A stretch of DNA of 36,588 bases from a virus. The stretch covers positions 1-36,588 of the IMG/VR virus record IMGVR_UViG_3300035698_007048; one strand, given 5' to 3'. Under the pieces are notes generated by a model, which ran no database searches, was not told the origin of the DNA, and was given only the letters and a program-made list of their open reading frames with translations. How positions within the stretch are numbered: the first letter of the stretch is position 1; each line of letters opens with the position of its first letter. Shown piece after piece: positions 24,412 through 33,116 of this stretch. Made by a program: the position numbers and the translations under genes.

Positions 24412-25709
24412 TGGGCGCTAGAGAACAAGACATAGCTTCATTAGTAGCGAAGTACAGGCCAAGATCGAAATGGGAAGCCGGTGTAGATTGGGTTCAATAC
24501 GCCGGTACTTTCTTTGGGCGAGAAGAGTATGAGGCCGCGATCAACGTAATCCTAGATGGATGGTTCGGTCTCGGCAAACACGCTGCAAAGTTCGAGAAGA
24601 GCTTCCCAGCTCATTTGGGTAAGAAGTATGGCATTCTAACGAACAGTGGCTCTAGCGCCAACCTGCTCATGTTAGCCGCCTTGAAATCACGTTACAACCT
24701 AGACTCTCAAACGCGGGTGGCAACGGCTGTAGCTGGCTTTCCCACCACGGTCAATCCTATCCTACAACTTGGTATGATTCCAGAGTTTGTTGATATCGAT
24801 CCACTTACGTTCAATCCAAATTTTGAAGCTCTCATGGAGTTGATCAAAGATAATGCGGTTGAAGTAGTTATGTTTGCCCATCCTTTGGGCAACCCTTGTA
24901 ATATGACAGCGATCGCTAAGGCGTGCGAGCACCACAACGTTTTCCTGCTAGAAGATACATGTGATGGACTTGATTCTACTTATGATGCAGTTCGTCTTGG
25001 TGGATTCGGCGATATGGCGTCGTGCTCGTTTTATCCGGCTCATCACATCACTATGGGTGAGGGTGGCTTCGTCGCTACTGACGACCCTGAGATGGAAAGA
25101 GTCCTGAGGAGCCTAAGAGATTGGGGCAGAGCTTGTTACTGTGTCGGCAAGAAAGCCAACATGAGTGAGTGTGGAACTTGTGGCAAAAGGTTTAGTAATT
25201 GGTTGGAAGCCATTGATAGTCCAGTCGATCACAAGTACGTCTACTCTGAGATTGGCTACAACTTGAAACCAATAGAGCCTCAAGCTGCCATTATCAATGA
25301 ACAGTTGAAAAGATTGCCAGCGATCATCAATCGCAGAAAACAAAATGCAGCGCATCTAGCGCAAGTGTTTCTTCCTTACGATAAGTTTCTACAGGGGCCT
25401 GTGATCGAAGATGGGGCCGACGTTAGTTGGTTCGCCTATTCGCTGACCGTAACGAAAGACGCGCCGTTCACACGAGATGAGATCTGCAAGTTCTTTGAGA
25501 GCAAGAAGATACAGACGAGGCCGTATTTTGCTGGGAACATTTTGCTGCACCCGGCATATAAGGACATACCTGGAGATCGCTCGCAGTATCCACATGCGAA
25601 CTACATTACCGAGAATACGTTCTTCTTAGGAACGAGTCCGGTGATTTCTCCACAGCAAATTGATTACATTCAAGAGAAACTGGAAGAGTTCATGGAGAAA
25701 TATAAATGA
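24411..25709 (+). CDS. rfbH: DdhC/RfbH-type 3-dehydrase (NDP-4-keto-6-deoxyhexose)
   Basis: This 432-residue DegT/DnrJ-fold enzyme starts at ATG 24411; an in-frame TTG directly before it is not preferred. It shows NSGSSANLL near 79, EDTCDG near 182, and SFYPAHHITMGEGG around 206-219, where His replaces the PLP lysine seen in aminotransferases. That His and the Cys cluster near 242-257 (CYC ... CGTCGKRF) are hallmarks of the iron-sulfur E1 dehydrase family (DdhC/RfbH), which removes the C3 hydroxyl of CDP-4-keto-6-deoxyglucose en route to 3,6-dideoxyhexoses. The E3 reductase partner is not in the window. It is coupled to the next gene by ATGA. Confidence 0.88.
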   Translation: MGAREQDIASLVAKYRPRSKWEAGVDWVQYAGTFFGREEYEAAINVILDGWFGLGKHAAKFEKSFPAHLGKKYGILTNSGSSANLLMLAALKSRYNLDSQTRVATAVAGFPTTVNPILQLGMIPEFVDIDPLTFNPNFEALMELIKDNAVEVVMFAHPLGNPCNMTAIAKACEHHNVFLLEDTCDGLDSTYDAVRLGGFGDMASCSFYPAHHITMGEGGFVATDDPEMERVLRSLRDWGRACYCVGKKANMSECGTCGKRFSNWLEAIDSPVDHKYVYSEIGYNLKPIEPQAAIINEQLKRLPAIINRRKQNAAHLAQVFLPYDKFLQGPVIEDGADVSWFAYSLTVTKDAPFTRDEICKFFESKKIQTRPYFAGNILLHPAYKDIPGDRSQYPHANYITENTFFLGTSPVISPQQIDYIQEKLEEFMEKYK

Positions 25710-26170
25710 TCTCAAGAGTAGAGGATTCAATTGTAGACAATAGGGGATCATTACATATGGTTCCCGTAGACTTCGATATCAAACATCAGTTCCTTAGCTG
25801 TTCCTGGGCTGATGTTGTTAGGGGAATGCACTATCAGACGGACACCGTTAAGCGTGTCACAGTTGTTGAGGGCGAGATACTGGATGTTGGGTTGTGCCTT
25901 GTTACAGGCAGATACCAGAAGGTTGTTCTTGGCCCAGGAGATACCGTATGCATTCCACTGTATATGGCACACGGATTTTGGGCATCGACAGACTGTACGA
26001 TCCTATATCAGTATAGCCAACCTTGGAACCCTGATGATGAATACACCATATCACCAGTAGACTCTTTTCTAGATCTACCGTGGAAGCACGATGATGCTAA
26101 CTTGATTATCTCAGACAAGGACCGCAATGCGCCGACATGGAAGGAGTTCCAAGATGTTCACAACCCCTAG
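25706..26170 (+). CDS. RmlC-like sugar epimerase (cupin)
   Basis: This 154-residue cupin resembles dTDP-4-dehydrorhamnose 3,5-epimerase: DNRGSL, RGMHYQ (His42), VTVVEGEILDV, LGPGDTVCIP and a late ILYQYSQPW. In the ascarylose pathway a related epimerase (AscE type) inverts C5 of the CDP-dideoxy-keto sugar after DdhC action, so that is a reasonable model here. Start ATG overlaps the dehydrase stop (ATGA). Substrate is inferred from the neighbours. Confidence 0.82.
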   Translation: MISRVEDSIVDNRGSLHMVPVDFDIKHQFLSCSWADVVRGMHYQTDTVKRVTVVEGEILDVGLCLVTGRYQKVVLGPGDTVCIPLYMAHGFWASTDCTILYQYSQPWNPDDEYTISPVDSFLDLPWKHDDANLIISDKDRNAPTWKEFQDVHNP

Positions 26171-26873
26171 AATCCTAATGACAGGCGGCACTGGTCTATT
26201 GGGCAAAGAGCTGTTGAAGATCAATCCAAATATAGAAGCGCCTTCAAGAGAGTGGCTTGACTTGGATCAAACCGGAAGTGTGCTAGAGAGCCAGCTAAGA
26301 ATCTTCCATCCATTTGATATGATCATTCATGCCGCTGCGTTCACGGATCTAGTAGGTGCAGAGGAAAACGCAAGGCACGCTCGTTCAACGAATATCGGAG
26401 GCACGGTTCGTTTGCTTAACTATGCGGAGCGTGTTGGCGTTCGGTTAGTTTACATCTCAACAGATTACGTGTTTCATGACTATCCCGCCTTGAAGGGGAG
26501 GGAGACAACGGATCCAATCAATCCACAAAGCAAGTATGCTATGACAAAAGCTGCGGGAGAATTAGCGGTAAGGACGTACCCTAACTCGCTTTGCATTCGT
26601 ACAAGTTTTTGTCCGCGACCGTTTCCACATCCAGTTGTAGTAGAGCAGTTTACTAACAAGGACTATGTGGATGTGATCGCTCGATTGGTTTACAAGTACG
26701 CCATTAGTGATTTGACAGGCATCGCCCACGTAGGAACTCATGAGAAGTTCTTACCAGATCTCGCCGAAGAAACTAGTCCCGGTATTGAGCGGGTACCATT
26801 CGAATCACTACCAGTATATGTCCCAAGAGACAGCGTTATGAAGTTGACACCGCTACCAGGAGAACATGAATGA
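26154..26873 (+). CDS. RmlD-like NAD(P)-dependent sugar reductase (SDR)
   Basis: This 239-residue protein uses ATG 26154 (AAGGAG 7 nt upstream) rather than the longer frame from 26127. It has the Rossmann motif TGGTGLLG (10-17), the STDYVF strand (about 102-107) and the YAMTK catalytic pair (Tyr128, Lys132) of extended SDR enzymes such as RmlD. It probably reduces a 4-keto sugar to the final deoxyhexose. It is shorter than many RmlD proteins and overlaps the epimerase gene by 17 nt. It is followed by the glycosyltransferase in an ATGA-type overlap. Confidence 0.82.
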   Translation: MFTTPRILMTGGTGLLGKELLKINPNIEAPSREWLDLDQTGSVLESQLRIFHPFDMIIHAAAFTDLVGAEENARHARSTNIGGTVRLLNYAERVGVRLVYISTDYVFHDYPALKGRETTDPINPQSKYAMTKAAGELAVRTYPNSLCIRTSFCPRPFPHPVVVEQFTNKDYVDVIARLVYKYAISDLTGIAHVGTHEKFLPDLAEETSPGIERVPFESLPVYVPRDSVMKLTPLPGEHE

Positions 26874-27670
26874 GGAAAGTATTTGATTGCGTCTGCTTCA
26901 ATGGAGAGTTCGACCTACTTGAGATCAGGCTCAACGAGTTAGATGGTGTAGTCGATCATTTTGTTATCGTTGAAGCTAACAGAAACTTCTCCGGCACCGG
27001 CAAGCCTTTTTACTTTCCTATGGAAGAAACAAGGTTTTCCAGGTGGAAGGACAGGATTACCTACGTAGCGGTAGAAGACATGCCTGATGGAGATGACAGG
27101 TGGGTTCGAGAACGCTTCCAATTCAACGCTATCATGCGAGGGCTGGTCACAGCGGAGAATGATGACTGGATCATTATGGGCGGAGTGGATGAAATCCCAC
27201 GCGCATCTACCCTTGTGAAATTCTTCCAGGATAATGAAAGCAACTATCCCAATCCAATTACACTGGAGCAGGGATTCTATTGGTACTACTTCAATTGTGA
27301 GGCAATCTGCCATGAGAATCCGTGGAAAGGTTCCGTGATAGTGGATAGAGCTATGTTGATCAGCACGAAGCCAATCGACGTTATCAATGGTAGATTATCA
27401 AACTGGGAAGTTCTTCCAAATGGCGGCTGGCACTTCACTTACATGGGTGGCGCTGCGAAAATTCGATACAAGCTTGGGGCGGCTGCCCATGGAGAGTTTG
27501 ATACGCCCGAATATACCGATATCAATAAGATCCGAGCACACTTAGACAATGGTACAGACATACTTGGACGTGGCTATGAGTACAGATTCATACCATTGGA
27601 CGATACGTTTCCTGAGTATGTTGTGGCTAATCAGGAAAGATTTGCCCACCACATTAGGAGTACAACATGA
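26870..27670 (+). CDS. GT17-like glycosyltransferase
   Basis: This 266-residue protein matches the family 17 pattern (bacterial and MGAT3-like enzymes): KVFDCVCFNGEFDLLEIRLNEL at the start, VEANRNFSG, and a GGVDEIPR segment (about 104-111) with the acidic metal/sugar-nucleotide site. It would transfer a sugar to a polysaccharide or protein acceptor. As the last gene of the sugar operon it is the best candidate to use the product made by the dehydrase, epimerase and reductase. AGGAG precedes the ATG. The acceptor is unknown. Confidence 0.8.
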   Translation: MRKVFDCVCFNGEFDLLEIRLNELDGVVDHFVIVEANRNFSGTGKPFYFPMEETRFSRWKDRITYVAVEDMPDGDDRWVRERFQFNAIMRGLVTAENDDWIIMGGVDEIPRASTLVKFFQDNESNYPNPITLEQGFYWYYFNCEAICHENPWKGSVIVDRAMLISTKPIDVINGRLSNWEVLPNGGWHFTYMGGAAKIRYKLGAAAHGEFDTPEYTDINKIRAHLDNGTDILGRGYEYRFIPLDDTFPEYVVANQERFAHHIRSTT

Positions 27671-27918
27671 AAGTAAATTTTACATGGAAAGATGATCGTT
27701 ACGATTTTGAATATACCGAGATCGCCGTAGTCATTAAAACAGATCCTTTCTGCGATTACGTAGAAAGCGGTGCATCACAGGAAAGCATAGACATTAGGTT
27801 CAAAGGTGGAGGCCGCGTTACCATTGCCGGTAAAGGAATCATCGACAAATGGGACCACGAAGTAAATAGACAAGTAATCACTGCCAGTTCAAGAAAGAAC
27901 ATGGCAAAAGGAGCGTAA
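27667..27918 (+). CDS. Small protein of unknown function
   Basis: This 83-residue protein starts in an ATGA overlap with the GT17 gene and has AGGAG upstream. It is beta-rich (KVNFTWKDDRYDFEYTE), with many charged and aromatic residues, and has no membrane segment. It belongs to the operon, but its function is unknown. Confidence 0.65.
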   Translation: MKVNFTWKDDRYDFEYTEIAVVIKTDPFCDYVESGASQESIDIRFKGGGRVTIAGKGIIDKWDHEVNRQVITASSRKNMAKGA

Positions 27919-27925
27919 TCATATA

Positions 27926-29320
27926 ATGAAATTCAGGATGAACATAGCGTTGATCTTAGCGATGCTGATGGTTGGTACGTCGGCTTTCGCATTTGACTAC
28001 AGCGCATCAGTACATATCAATCCGCCTAGAGACATGGAGGAGATGGCCGGAGAGAATGGCTTTTTCGTCGAGTTCTCTGGTTGGATCGAATCATTTGAAG
28101 AGGCTAGGAGAATCAATCCCGATCTTCCAATCGCTATCAGCTACAACCCAGGCATCATGCACTATGTAACAGATCGACATGATCCAGATCCAACTCAACA
28201 GGGCGGATGGCAAGAATATAGCGCAACTCAAATGGAATACACTATCGATGCACAGATGGCACATCTAGTGAGACAGAACCTACTTCGTGAAGTAGACTGG
28301 ATCCTGAGAACGCCAGATGGCTTTCCAGGTATGCCATACAGAAACAACCATGAAATCTTTCTCAATGTAATGGAGTCCTGTCCCAAAGGAGTCTTTGGGA
28401 TCTCTCGTGGCCTTAACGTTATGGAGACTTACGCAGCGCTCTATGAAAGATTGTCTCAGAAGGAAAGATTCAGAGATGCCGTAGACGTAATGTTCTTTGA
28501 CATGGGCGGTAATTTGTGGAGCACTGCTTGGCCGATCCATGATTGTATTAGTGAAGAAGAGTGGTTCGATCCAGTTACCGGCTGGAAGCCAGCGTTCCTT
28601 AAATTCGCCCAAGCAATGAATGAAATCGATATGCCTATGATGGTAAATGCTATGGGGCAAAGTTCTATTTGGCCCGGTATGGATGGTTCTAGTGCCAATG
28701 AAGATTGGACAAACGGATACAAGATGGAAGGGTTTGGCGACAGGGGCGGCTGGAGAGGCGGTCTAAATAGATACGATCGATTCCAAACTTGGCTAGGACC
28801 ATACCTCCATCGCGGATGGGAGGACTTGTGGGTTGGACTTGCATGGATTGTAGATTCAACGCCCGATCGGGGTAATCTGACCGTCGCTCACATGCTGCCT
28901 GCTATGTCGTGGGATTATCATTATCAAAGATCGTGGGTTAGAGAATACCTTGGCTGTTATATGCTTGTGATGGAAAAGGACAAGGGTCCATACGTCTCGC
29001 TAAATACTTGGCGCGAAGGCATTAACATGACCAAGAGAGACCGCGATCGCCTGTTCCCAGAATTCAGAAACTGGCTGAAGCTCGAACCGGTAGCGCCTTA
29101 CTACACTAGGACTCCCGACAATGATGGCAAGGAACTCTACATCAGAAAGTTTAAGTTGTTTGGTAGATACGACTTAGTAATGGCCGTGAACCCACACGAC
29201 GAAATGGTGTATGGAGTACCAGCAAACGATGCGCTACTTCTCATGGTAACGAACATGCCGTTCCGCACTCAGATGAGATGGCATAAGATCATTTTCGACA
29301 CTAGAGGCCCACGCTTCTAA
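27926..29320 (+). CDS. Secreted glycoside-hydrolase-like protein
   Basis: This 464-residue protein has a signal peptide (IALILAMLMVGTSAFA, predicted cleavage near Ala22). The mature part resembles a TIM-barrel glycosidase of the GH114/GHL15 kind: alternating strands such as VDVMFFDMGG and MVNAMGQSS, a Trp-rich middle, and VAPYYTRTPDNDGKEL with LVMAVNPHDEMVYGV near the C-terminus. The catalytic acids cannot be fixed by eye. It could cut extracellular polysaccharide, fitting with the sugar operon upstream. An alternative is a non-catalytic carbohydrate-binding protein. Confidence 0.6.
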   Translation: MKFRMNIALILAMLMVGTSAFAFDYSASVHINPPRDMEEMAGENGFFVEFSGWIESFEEARRINPDLPIAISYNPGIMHYVTDRHDPDPTQQGGWQEYSATQMEYTIDAQMAHLVRQNLLREVDWILRTPDGFPGMPYRNNHEIFLNVMESCPKGVFGISRGLNVMETYAALYERLSQKERFRDAVDVMFFDMGGNLWSTAWPIHDCISEEEWFDPVTGWKPAFLKFAQAMNEIDMPMMVNAMGQSSIWPGMDGSSANEDWTNGYKMEGFGDRGGWRGGLNRYDRFQTWLGPYLHRGWEDLWVGLAWIVDSTPDRGNLTVAHMLPAMSWDYHYQRSWVREYLGCYMLVMEKDKGPYVSLNTWREGINMTKRDRDRLFPEFRNWLKLEPVAPYYTRTPDNDGKELYIRKFKLFGRYDLVMAVNPHDEMVYGVPANDALLLMVTNMPFRTQMRWHKIIFDTRGPRF

Positions 29321-29342
29321 TCACGGTATTTTAGGAGAAATA

Positions 29343-30089
29343 ATGGAAACAGATAGCGTACACACGCCAGCTAAGCTACATGGTGGCCCAATATTTGCGG
29401 CGATCATGGGAGTAGTCGTTATGGCGGTAGTTTGCGTCCTCATCGTCTTTCACCAAGCAGATAGCTTCGATGAACAGTTATTGACGAACGAGCGGGAAAT
29501 AACGCAACTCCATGATAGGATTGACGTGCTCGGCTCTGAGATCGAACCAAATGAGGCTCAAATCAAATTTGTTAGGGCTGCATTGGAACTAATGGAGAAG
29601 ACAAATGGTTGTACCCTTGAGACCAATGAGCGCATCCTAGTAGCTGGGTACATGTTCAAATACGGAACGATGTACGATCTGAACCCATCCGAGTGGGAGG
29701 AGGATTATATTCCTCTTCCCTATCGCCTCCTGAGCGTTGCATACGTAGAGAGTAGATTCCGTGACAGGGTTACTTCTACGATCATTCGTGATGGAAAGCC
29801 GCCTAAGGTCGGAGCCTATGGACTAATGCAATTGATGCCAGCCACATTCAAGTCATGTTCGGCTCTACTGCACATGCCTTACGATAATTGGGGCAATGAG
29901 ATTTGGGATCTAGAACGGCAGGTACAGTTCGGAGCATACTGGCTGCGCATGCTGAGAGACGATAGAGGTGATTGGAGTCTGGCCACCACTGCATACAATT
30001 GCAATTCATGTGGTTACCTAACTGATTACACGATCAAGGTGGAGAGGATTCAAACGGAGGTATTTGATTTTGAACCTGTTCTGGATTAG
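29343..30089 (+). CDS. Membrane-anchored lytic transglycosylase (SLT-type)
   Basis: This 248-residue protein has an N-terminal membrane anchor (about 17-37), a short coiled coil (about 45-70), and a SLT transglycosylase domain from about 125: catalytic Glu136 in AYVESRF, GAYGLMQLMP (158-166) and AYNC near 220. It cleaves peptidoglycan from outside the membrane. It is likely the phage lysin or an entry/exit muramidase. ATG follows TTAGGAG. A small TTG-start ORF (30070-30201) overlaps its 3' end, as in lysis cassettes. Confidence 0.85.
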   Translation: METDSVHTPAKLHGGPIFAAIMGVVVMAVVCVLIVFHQADSFDEQLLTNEREITQLHDRIDVLGSEIEPNEAQIKFVRAALELMEKTNGCTLETNERILVAGYMFKYGTMYDLNPSEWEEDYIPLPYRLLSVAYVESRFRDRVTSTIIRDGKPPKVGAYGLMQLMPATFKSCSALLHMPYDNWGNEIWDLERQVQFGAYWLRMLRDDRGDWSLATTAYNCNSCGYLTDYTIKVERIQTEVFDFEPVLD

Positions 30090-30201
30090 AGCATACTGGC
30101 TGTTTTTCAAGTACATGTGGCACATGGTGCTGTACTCAGCAAAGGTTACCTGGATGAATGCGGTGCTAGCGGCTATTCACGGAGAGAACTATGGGCGATG
30201 A
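30070..30201 (+). CDS. Small hydrophobic protein, TTG start, overlapping the lysin
   Basis: This 43-residue ORF starts at TTG 30070-30072, preceded by CGGAGG with a 9-nt spacer, and ends with a TGA that overlaps the next gene by 11 nt. It is rich in Trp, Tyr and Phe (NLFWIRAYWLFFKYMWHMVL) and mildly basic. It could be a membrane-active lysis or spanin-like helper, but there is no conserved signature. Confidence 0.5.
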   Translation: MNLFWIRAYWLFFKYMWHMVLYSAKVTWMNAVLAAIHGENYGR

Positions 30202-30640
30202 GCCATCTCAAATTCTAGATGCGTACTTTGATGCGCTTGCATTGAGGTCGCCGGAGAAACTTTTTCGCGCAAGAATGGGCATTCATTTCCCCAAAGAAGT
30301 GAAGGCATTTAAGGAAAGTCTCAACAAAGATGGCGTGTTCCCAGACGAACACACGCTTCTGTACTGTTCTGCTTCTACACTATTACTCATACTTTCAGCT
30401 CATAAGACAGCTATCAATGAGGAGTTAGCGGTAGAACCTCTAGAAGAACAAGAGGTCGTTACAGCAGAGGTTGTTCTGAGAGAATTAATGAGCAAGCTAC
30501 CTGGAATGAATGATCTGTATGGCAAGTTCATTGAACACTCTGAAGTAGAGGATAGCAGTGAGGCGATAGGATTGTTTTTCAAGCAGTACATAGGATATCT
30601 TGCAGACGAACTAGTGAACACGAATAAAAAGAAGGAATGA
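30191..30640 (+). CDS. Protein of unknown function
   Basis: This 149-residue protein has GGAGAGAAC before the ATG. It is helical and acidic, with a Leu-rich segment (LLYCSASTLLLILSA, about 57-71) that may be buried rather than a membrane anchor. No family was recognised. Confidence 0.65.
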   Translation: MGDEPSQILDAYFDALALRSPEKLFRARMGIHFPKEVKAFKESLNKDGVFPDEHTLLYCSASTLLLILSAHKTAINEELAVEPLEEQEVVTAEVVLRELMSKLPGMNDLYGKFIEHSEVEDSSEAIGLFFKQYIGYLADELVNTNKKKE

Positions 30641-30647
30641 TAACGAA

Positions 30648-31493
30648 ATGATCAAGAACAAAATGGTAGTCTATCATGGTGGATGTCCGGACGGATTTAC
30701 TTCCGCATGGATCGTTCATAGTGTGCCTGCCTGGAAGAACGCCGAGTTCATCCCAGCTAAGTGGGGAGATGCGCCACCGTCTGATATCGAAGGGAAAGAT
30801 GTTCTCATCGTAGACTTCGGGTATGGCAAGGAGACTATCCTTGAAATGCGCGAGAAGGCGGAGTCCGTAGTGGTCCTAGACCACCACCAAAGCACGATCG
30901 ACGGTCTGGGCGACCTAGAAGGCTGTGTACTGGACGTTACCAAGTCGGGTGCCATGATTACCTGGGAGTACTTCAATCCCGATACAGAGGCACCGAGACT
31001 GGTTAAACACATCATGGACAGAGACCTCTGGTTGTGGGAAATTCCTCACACCGATGAGATTCTTGCCTACGTGGATACCTTCCCGTACAAATTCGACAAA
31101 TACGACGCATTAGGTGAACTAATGGAGTATGACGATAAGTACAACGAGTACATAGGGTTAGGCCATGTCATCATTGACTTCAGAGATAGAGAAGTCGCCC
31201 GCGTTTGTTCCAACGCTTATTATGGGACTCTGCCGCCAGATGAGGACGGGAATCAAGAAGCCGTTCTCATGGTAAACAGTTGCGTGTTCCACTCGTACGT
31301 AGGAAACAAGCTGGCCGACCGTGAAGATAATGAGACCGACATCGGAGCAATATGGTGGGTGGACAAGCGCGGCAGGAGAAACTTCTCCCTGCGTGCCGTT
31401 GGCGATGCCAATGTGCGAGTCTTGTGCGAAAAAAGAGGTGGGGGCGGTCACCCAAAGGCTAGCGGATTCGTAGTGGGAGAGACCGATAAGTAA
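30648..31493 (+). CDS. DHH-family phosphoesterase
   Basis: This 281-residue protein has the DHH fold: GGCPDGFTSA (Asp15), VDFGYG (Asp56), DHHQS (78-80) and a C-terminal GGGGHPKASGF. These are the DHH and DHHA1 motifs of RecJ/NrnA-type enzymes that cleave nanoRNA, pAp or cyclic dinucleotides. In a phage it may recycle nucleotides or remove host signalling nucleotides, which the sequence alone cannot distinguish. Length fits NrnA-like members. Confidence 0.85.
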   Translation: MIKNKMVVYHGGCPDGFTSAWIVHSVPAWKNAEFIPAKWGDAPPSDIEGKDVLIVDFGYGKETILEMREKAESVVVLDHHQSTIDGLGDLEGCVLDVTKSGAMITWEYFNPDTEAPRLVKHIMDRDLWLWEIPHTDEILAYVDTFPYKFDKYDALGELMEYDDKYNEYIGLGHVIIDFRDREVARVCSNAYYGTLPPDEDGNQEAVLMVNSCVFHSYVGNKLADREDNETDIGAIWWVDKRGRRNFSLRAVGDANVRVLCEKRGGGGHPKASGFVVGETDK

Positions 31494-31670
31494 ATGGCAG
31501 ACGCAACTCTGGCAATAGTGTTCAGCACGATCGCGATTACCCTTTCCGTGCTGCAATACATGCAGAATACGGTAGAACGCCGTAAAGTTATTGATTGTAT
31601 CACCTCAAACGAGGGTAAAAAAGGCCAGGAAGAAATTGGGTTTCAGCCCAAGAAAATCGGGAATAAGTAG
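31494..31670 (+). CDS. Small single-TM protein
   Basis: This 58-residue ORF begins one nucleotide after the DHH gene stop (TAA then ATG). Residues 4-23 form a hydrophobic helix (TLAIVFSTIAITLSVLQYM), followed by a basic and polar tail. The Shine-Dalgarno is weak; coupling from the upstream gene is likely. Orientation is probably N-out or short-loop, by charge. Confidence 0.55.
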   Translation: MADATLAIVFSTIAITLSVLQYMQNTVERRKVIDCITSNEGKKGQEEIGFQPKKIGNK

Positions 31671-31705
31671 GGATTAGTAGGAATTTCTACGGGAAAGGCG
31701 CGGAT

Positions 31706-32596
31706 ATGGGCAAAAAACAAGGTATAAGTAGGAACTTTTTGGATTTAACGCCAGAACTCCTAGATCGTCTTAACATTCCTCGCAATGTTACGGTCGCAAA
31801 CGTGGATCACGATACGAATGAGGTTACTCTTTCTAATGGTGAGACATTCGAGAAGTCTGAGCTAATGAGAATAGATCCTTACCGATTCAAGCGGATCATG
31901 GATACAGATGCGCCTCAGCCCGGTGGTATCACGGCTAGTTATATTCAAGCTGGTACTATCCAGGCTCAAAGTATTCAGGCCGGTCCAAGTGCGTGTGTGA
32001 GTGGCTATCAGTCATCATGGCCACTAGCGGTAAGCGGCGTTTCTAGCTTGGGGTGTCTATCTACAGGTACGGAAATTCCTATGCGTCACTTCATTGAAGG
32101 TGATCCATTCATGTATGATAATGGAGATGACCACTTCCCGCCCTCAATCCCTCCAGCAGATCCCAATGCATTCCCCAATGATGACTACAATCCAAACGAT
32201 CCAATGTACAATGATCCATATTCCAAGAAAGCGGCAGACCGCGCACGCTATCAAGAGATGCTTAGCGTTAGTGCATTACACGATAAGGCAAACGGTAGGA
32301 TCGTAGCTCCTGAGATGACTTCGGTAGGATACGACCCTGGTAATATCTTTGATCCGCTTGCCAATGCCGCGAAGAGGCTTTGGGAGAGGCCAAACTTTGG
32401 CGTGGACGCCGCTGCAAAGTTCGCGGCAGAAAAATACCCCAGTGCAAAAGAGTACACCAAACAGGTACATGAAAATGTCAAGGCAGTCCGTAGAAATACT
32501 ATCGAACCCAATGTACAGAACCACTGGGGCAAAGTCGTATGGGTATTCACTATCGTTGTCATCTGTGTCGCCTTCGGATTGTTGGTGGCATTATGA
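31706..32596 (+). CDS. Protein with C-terminal membrane segment
   Basis: This 296-residue protein has a compact N-terminal part (about 1-70), a short repeat SYIQAGTIQAQSIQAG (77-93) of the type seen in beta-helix proteins, an Asp/Asn/Pro-rich middle (about 130-170), and a C-terminal TM helix (about 276-296). AAAGGCG lies upstream of the ATG. No family recognised; a surface or envelope role is only inferred. Confidence 0.65.
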   Translation: MGKKQGISRNFLDLTPELLDRLNIPRNVTVANVDHDTNEVTLSNGETFEKSELMRIDPYRFKRIMDTDAPQPGGITASYIQAGTIQAQSIQAGPSACVSGYQSSWPLAVSGVSSLGCLSTGTEIPMRHFIEGDPFMYDNGDDHFPPSIPPADPNAFPNDDYNPNDPMYNDPYSKKAADRARYQEMLSVSALHDKANGRIVAPEMTSVGYDPGNIFDPLANAAKRLWERPNFGVDAAAKFAAEKYPSAKEYTKQVHENVKAVRRNTIEPNVQNHWGKVVWVFTIVVICVAFGLLVAL

Positions 32597-32817
32597 GCCC
32601 TACCATTAGACTGCCTTACTGGTCAGAAGAATATTCCGGCATGGAAGACCAAGAAGTGCTAGATGAATTCCATAGACTTCAGAGAGATGCCAAGAATGCA
32701 CAAGAATTAGATGAGTTGCAAGTTACTCGAAACACGTACCCTCCTATTCGAGATCAACTCATCGAACTGTTGTTAGAGATCGCTAGTCGTTTTGAAGCAG
32801 AGATACTTTCGAGGTAA
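32593..32817 (+). CDS. Small helical protein
   Basis: This 74-residue protein starts at the ATG of an ATGA overlap (32593). An upstream in-frame ATG at 32539 lies inside the previous gene and is not preferred. The sequence is acidic and helical (HRLQRDAKNAQELDELQV). Function unknown. Confidence 0.6.
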   Translation: MSPTIRLPYWSEEYSGMEDQEVLDEFHRLQRDAKNAQELDELQVTRNTYPPIRDQLIELLLEIASRFEAEILSR

Positions 32818-32819
32818 AC

Positions 32820-33098
32820 ATGTCAGAAGAAATCACAATGAAACAATACGTAGAGCACTACTTAACCGGTATGCCAAAGACGCCAGACAATGCTTTTAAG
32901 AAGCTTGGCACATGGATCGTACTGTTCCTACCCCTATTCGCCTGTCTCGTTATTGTCGCGAACTGTAGTATAACATTAGGAGGGTTCTTAGGATTGATAT
33001 TCCTATTTGTTGTTGGCACGGCGCTTGCTGCCGCAGCAGCATATCATGGATTCTGGGATGGCTATAATGGCCAGCCAACAAGATGCGGAAGATACTAG
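32820..33098 (+). CDS. Small two-TM membrane protein (holin-like candidate)
   Basis: This 92-residue protein has two hydrophobic segments (about 30-49 and 52-75; TWIVLFLPLFACLVIVANC and LGLIFLFVVGTALAAAAA). Two-TM size fits class II holins, but no conserved holin motif is visible and the lysin is about 3 kb upstream. It lies 2 bp after the previous stop; the Shine-Dalgarno is GAGG within the previous gene. Confidence 0.6.
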   Translation: MSEEITMKQYVEHYLTGMPKTPDNAFKKLGTWIVLFLPLFACLVIVANCSITLGGFLGLIFLFVVGTALAAAAAYHGFWDGYNGQPTRCGRY

Positions 33099-33116
33099 TA
33101 ACAAGGAGATGATTCG

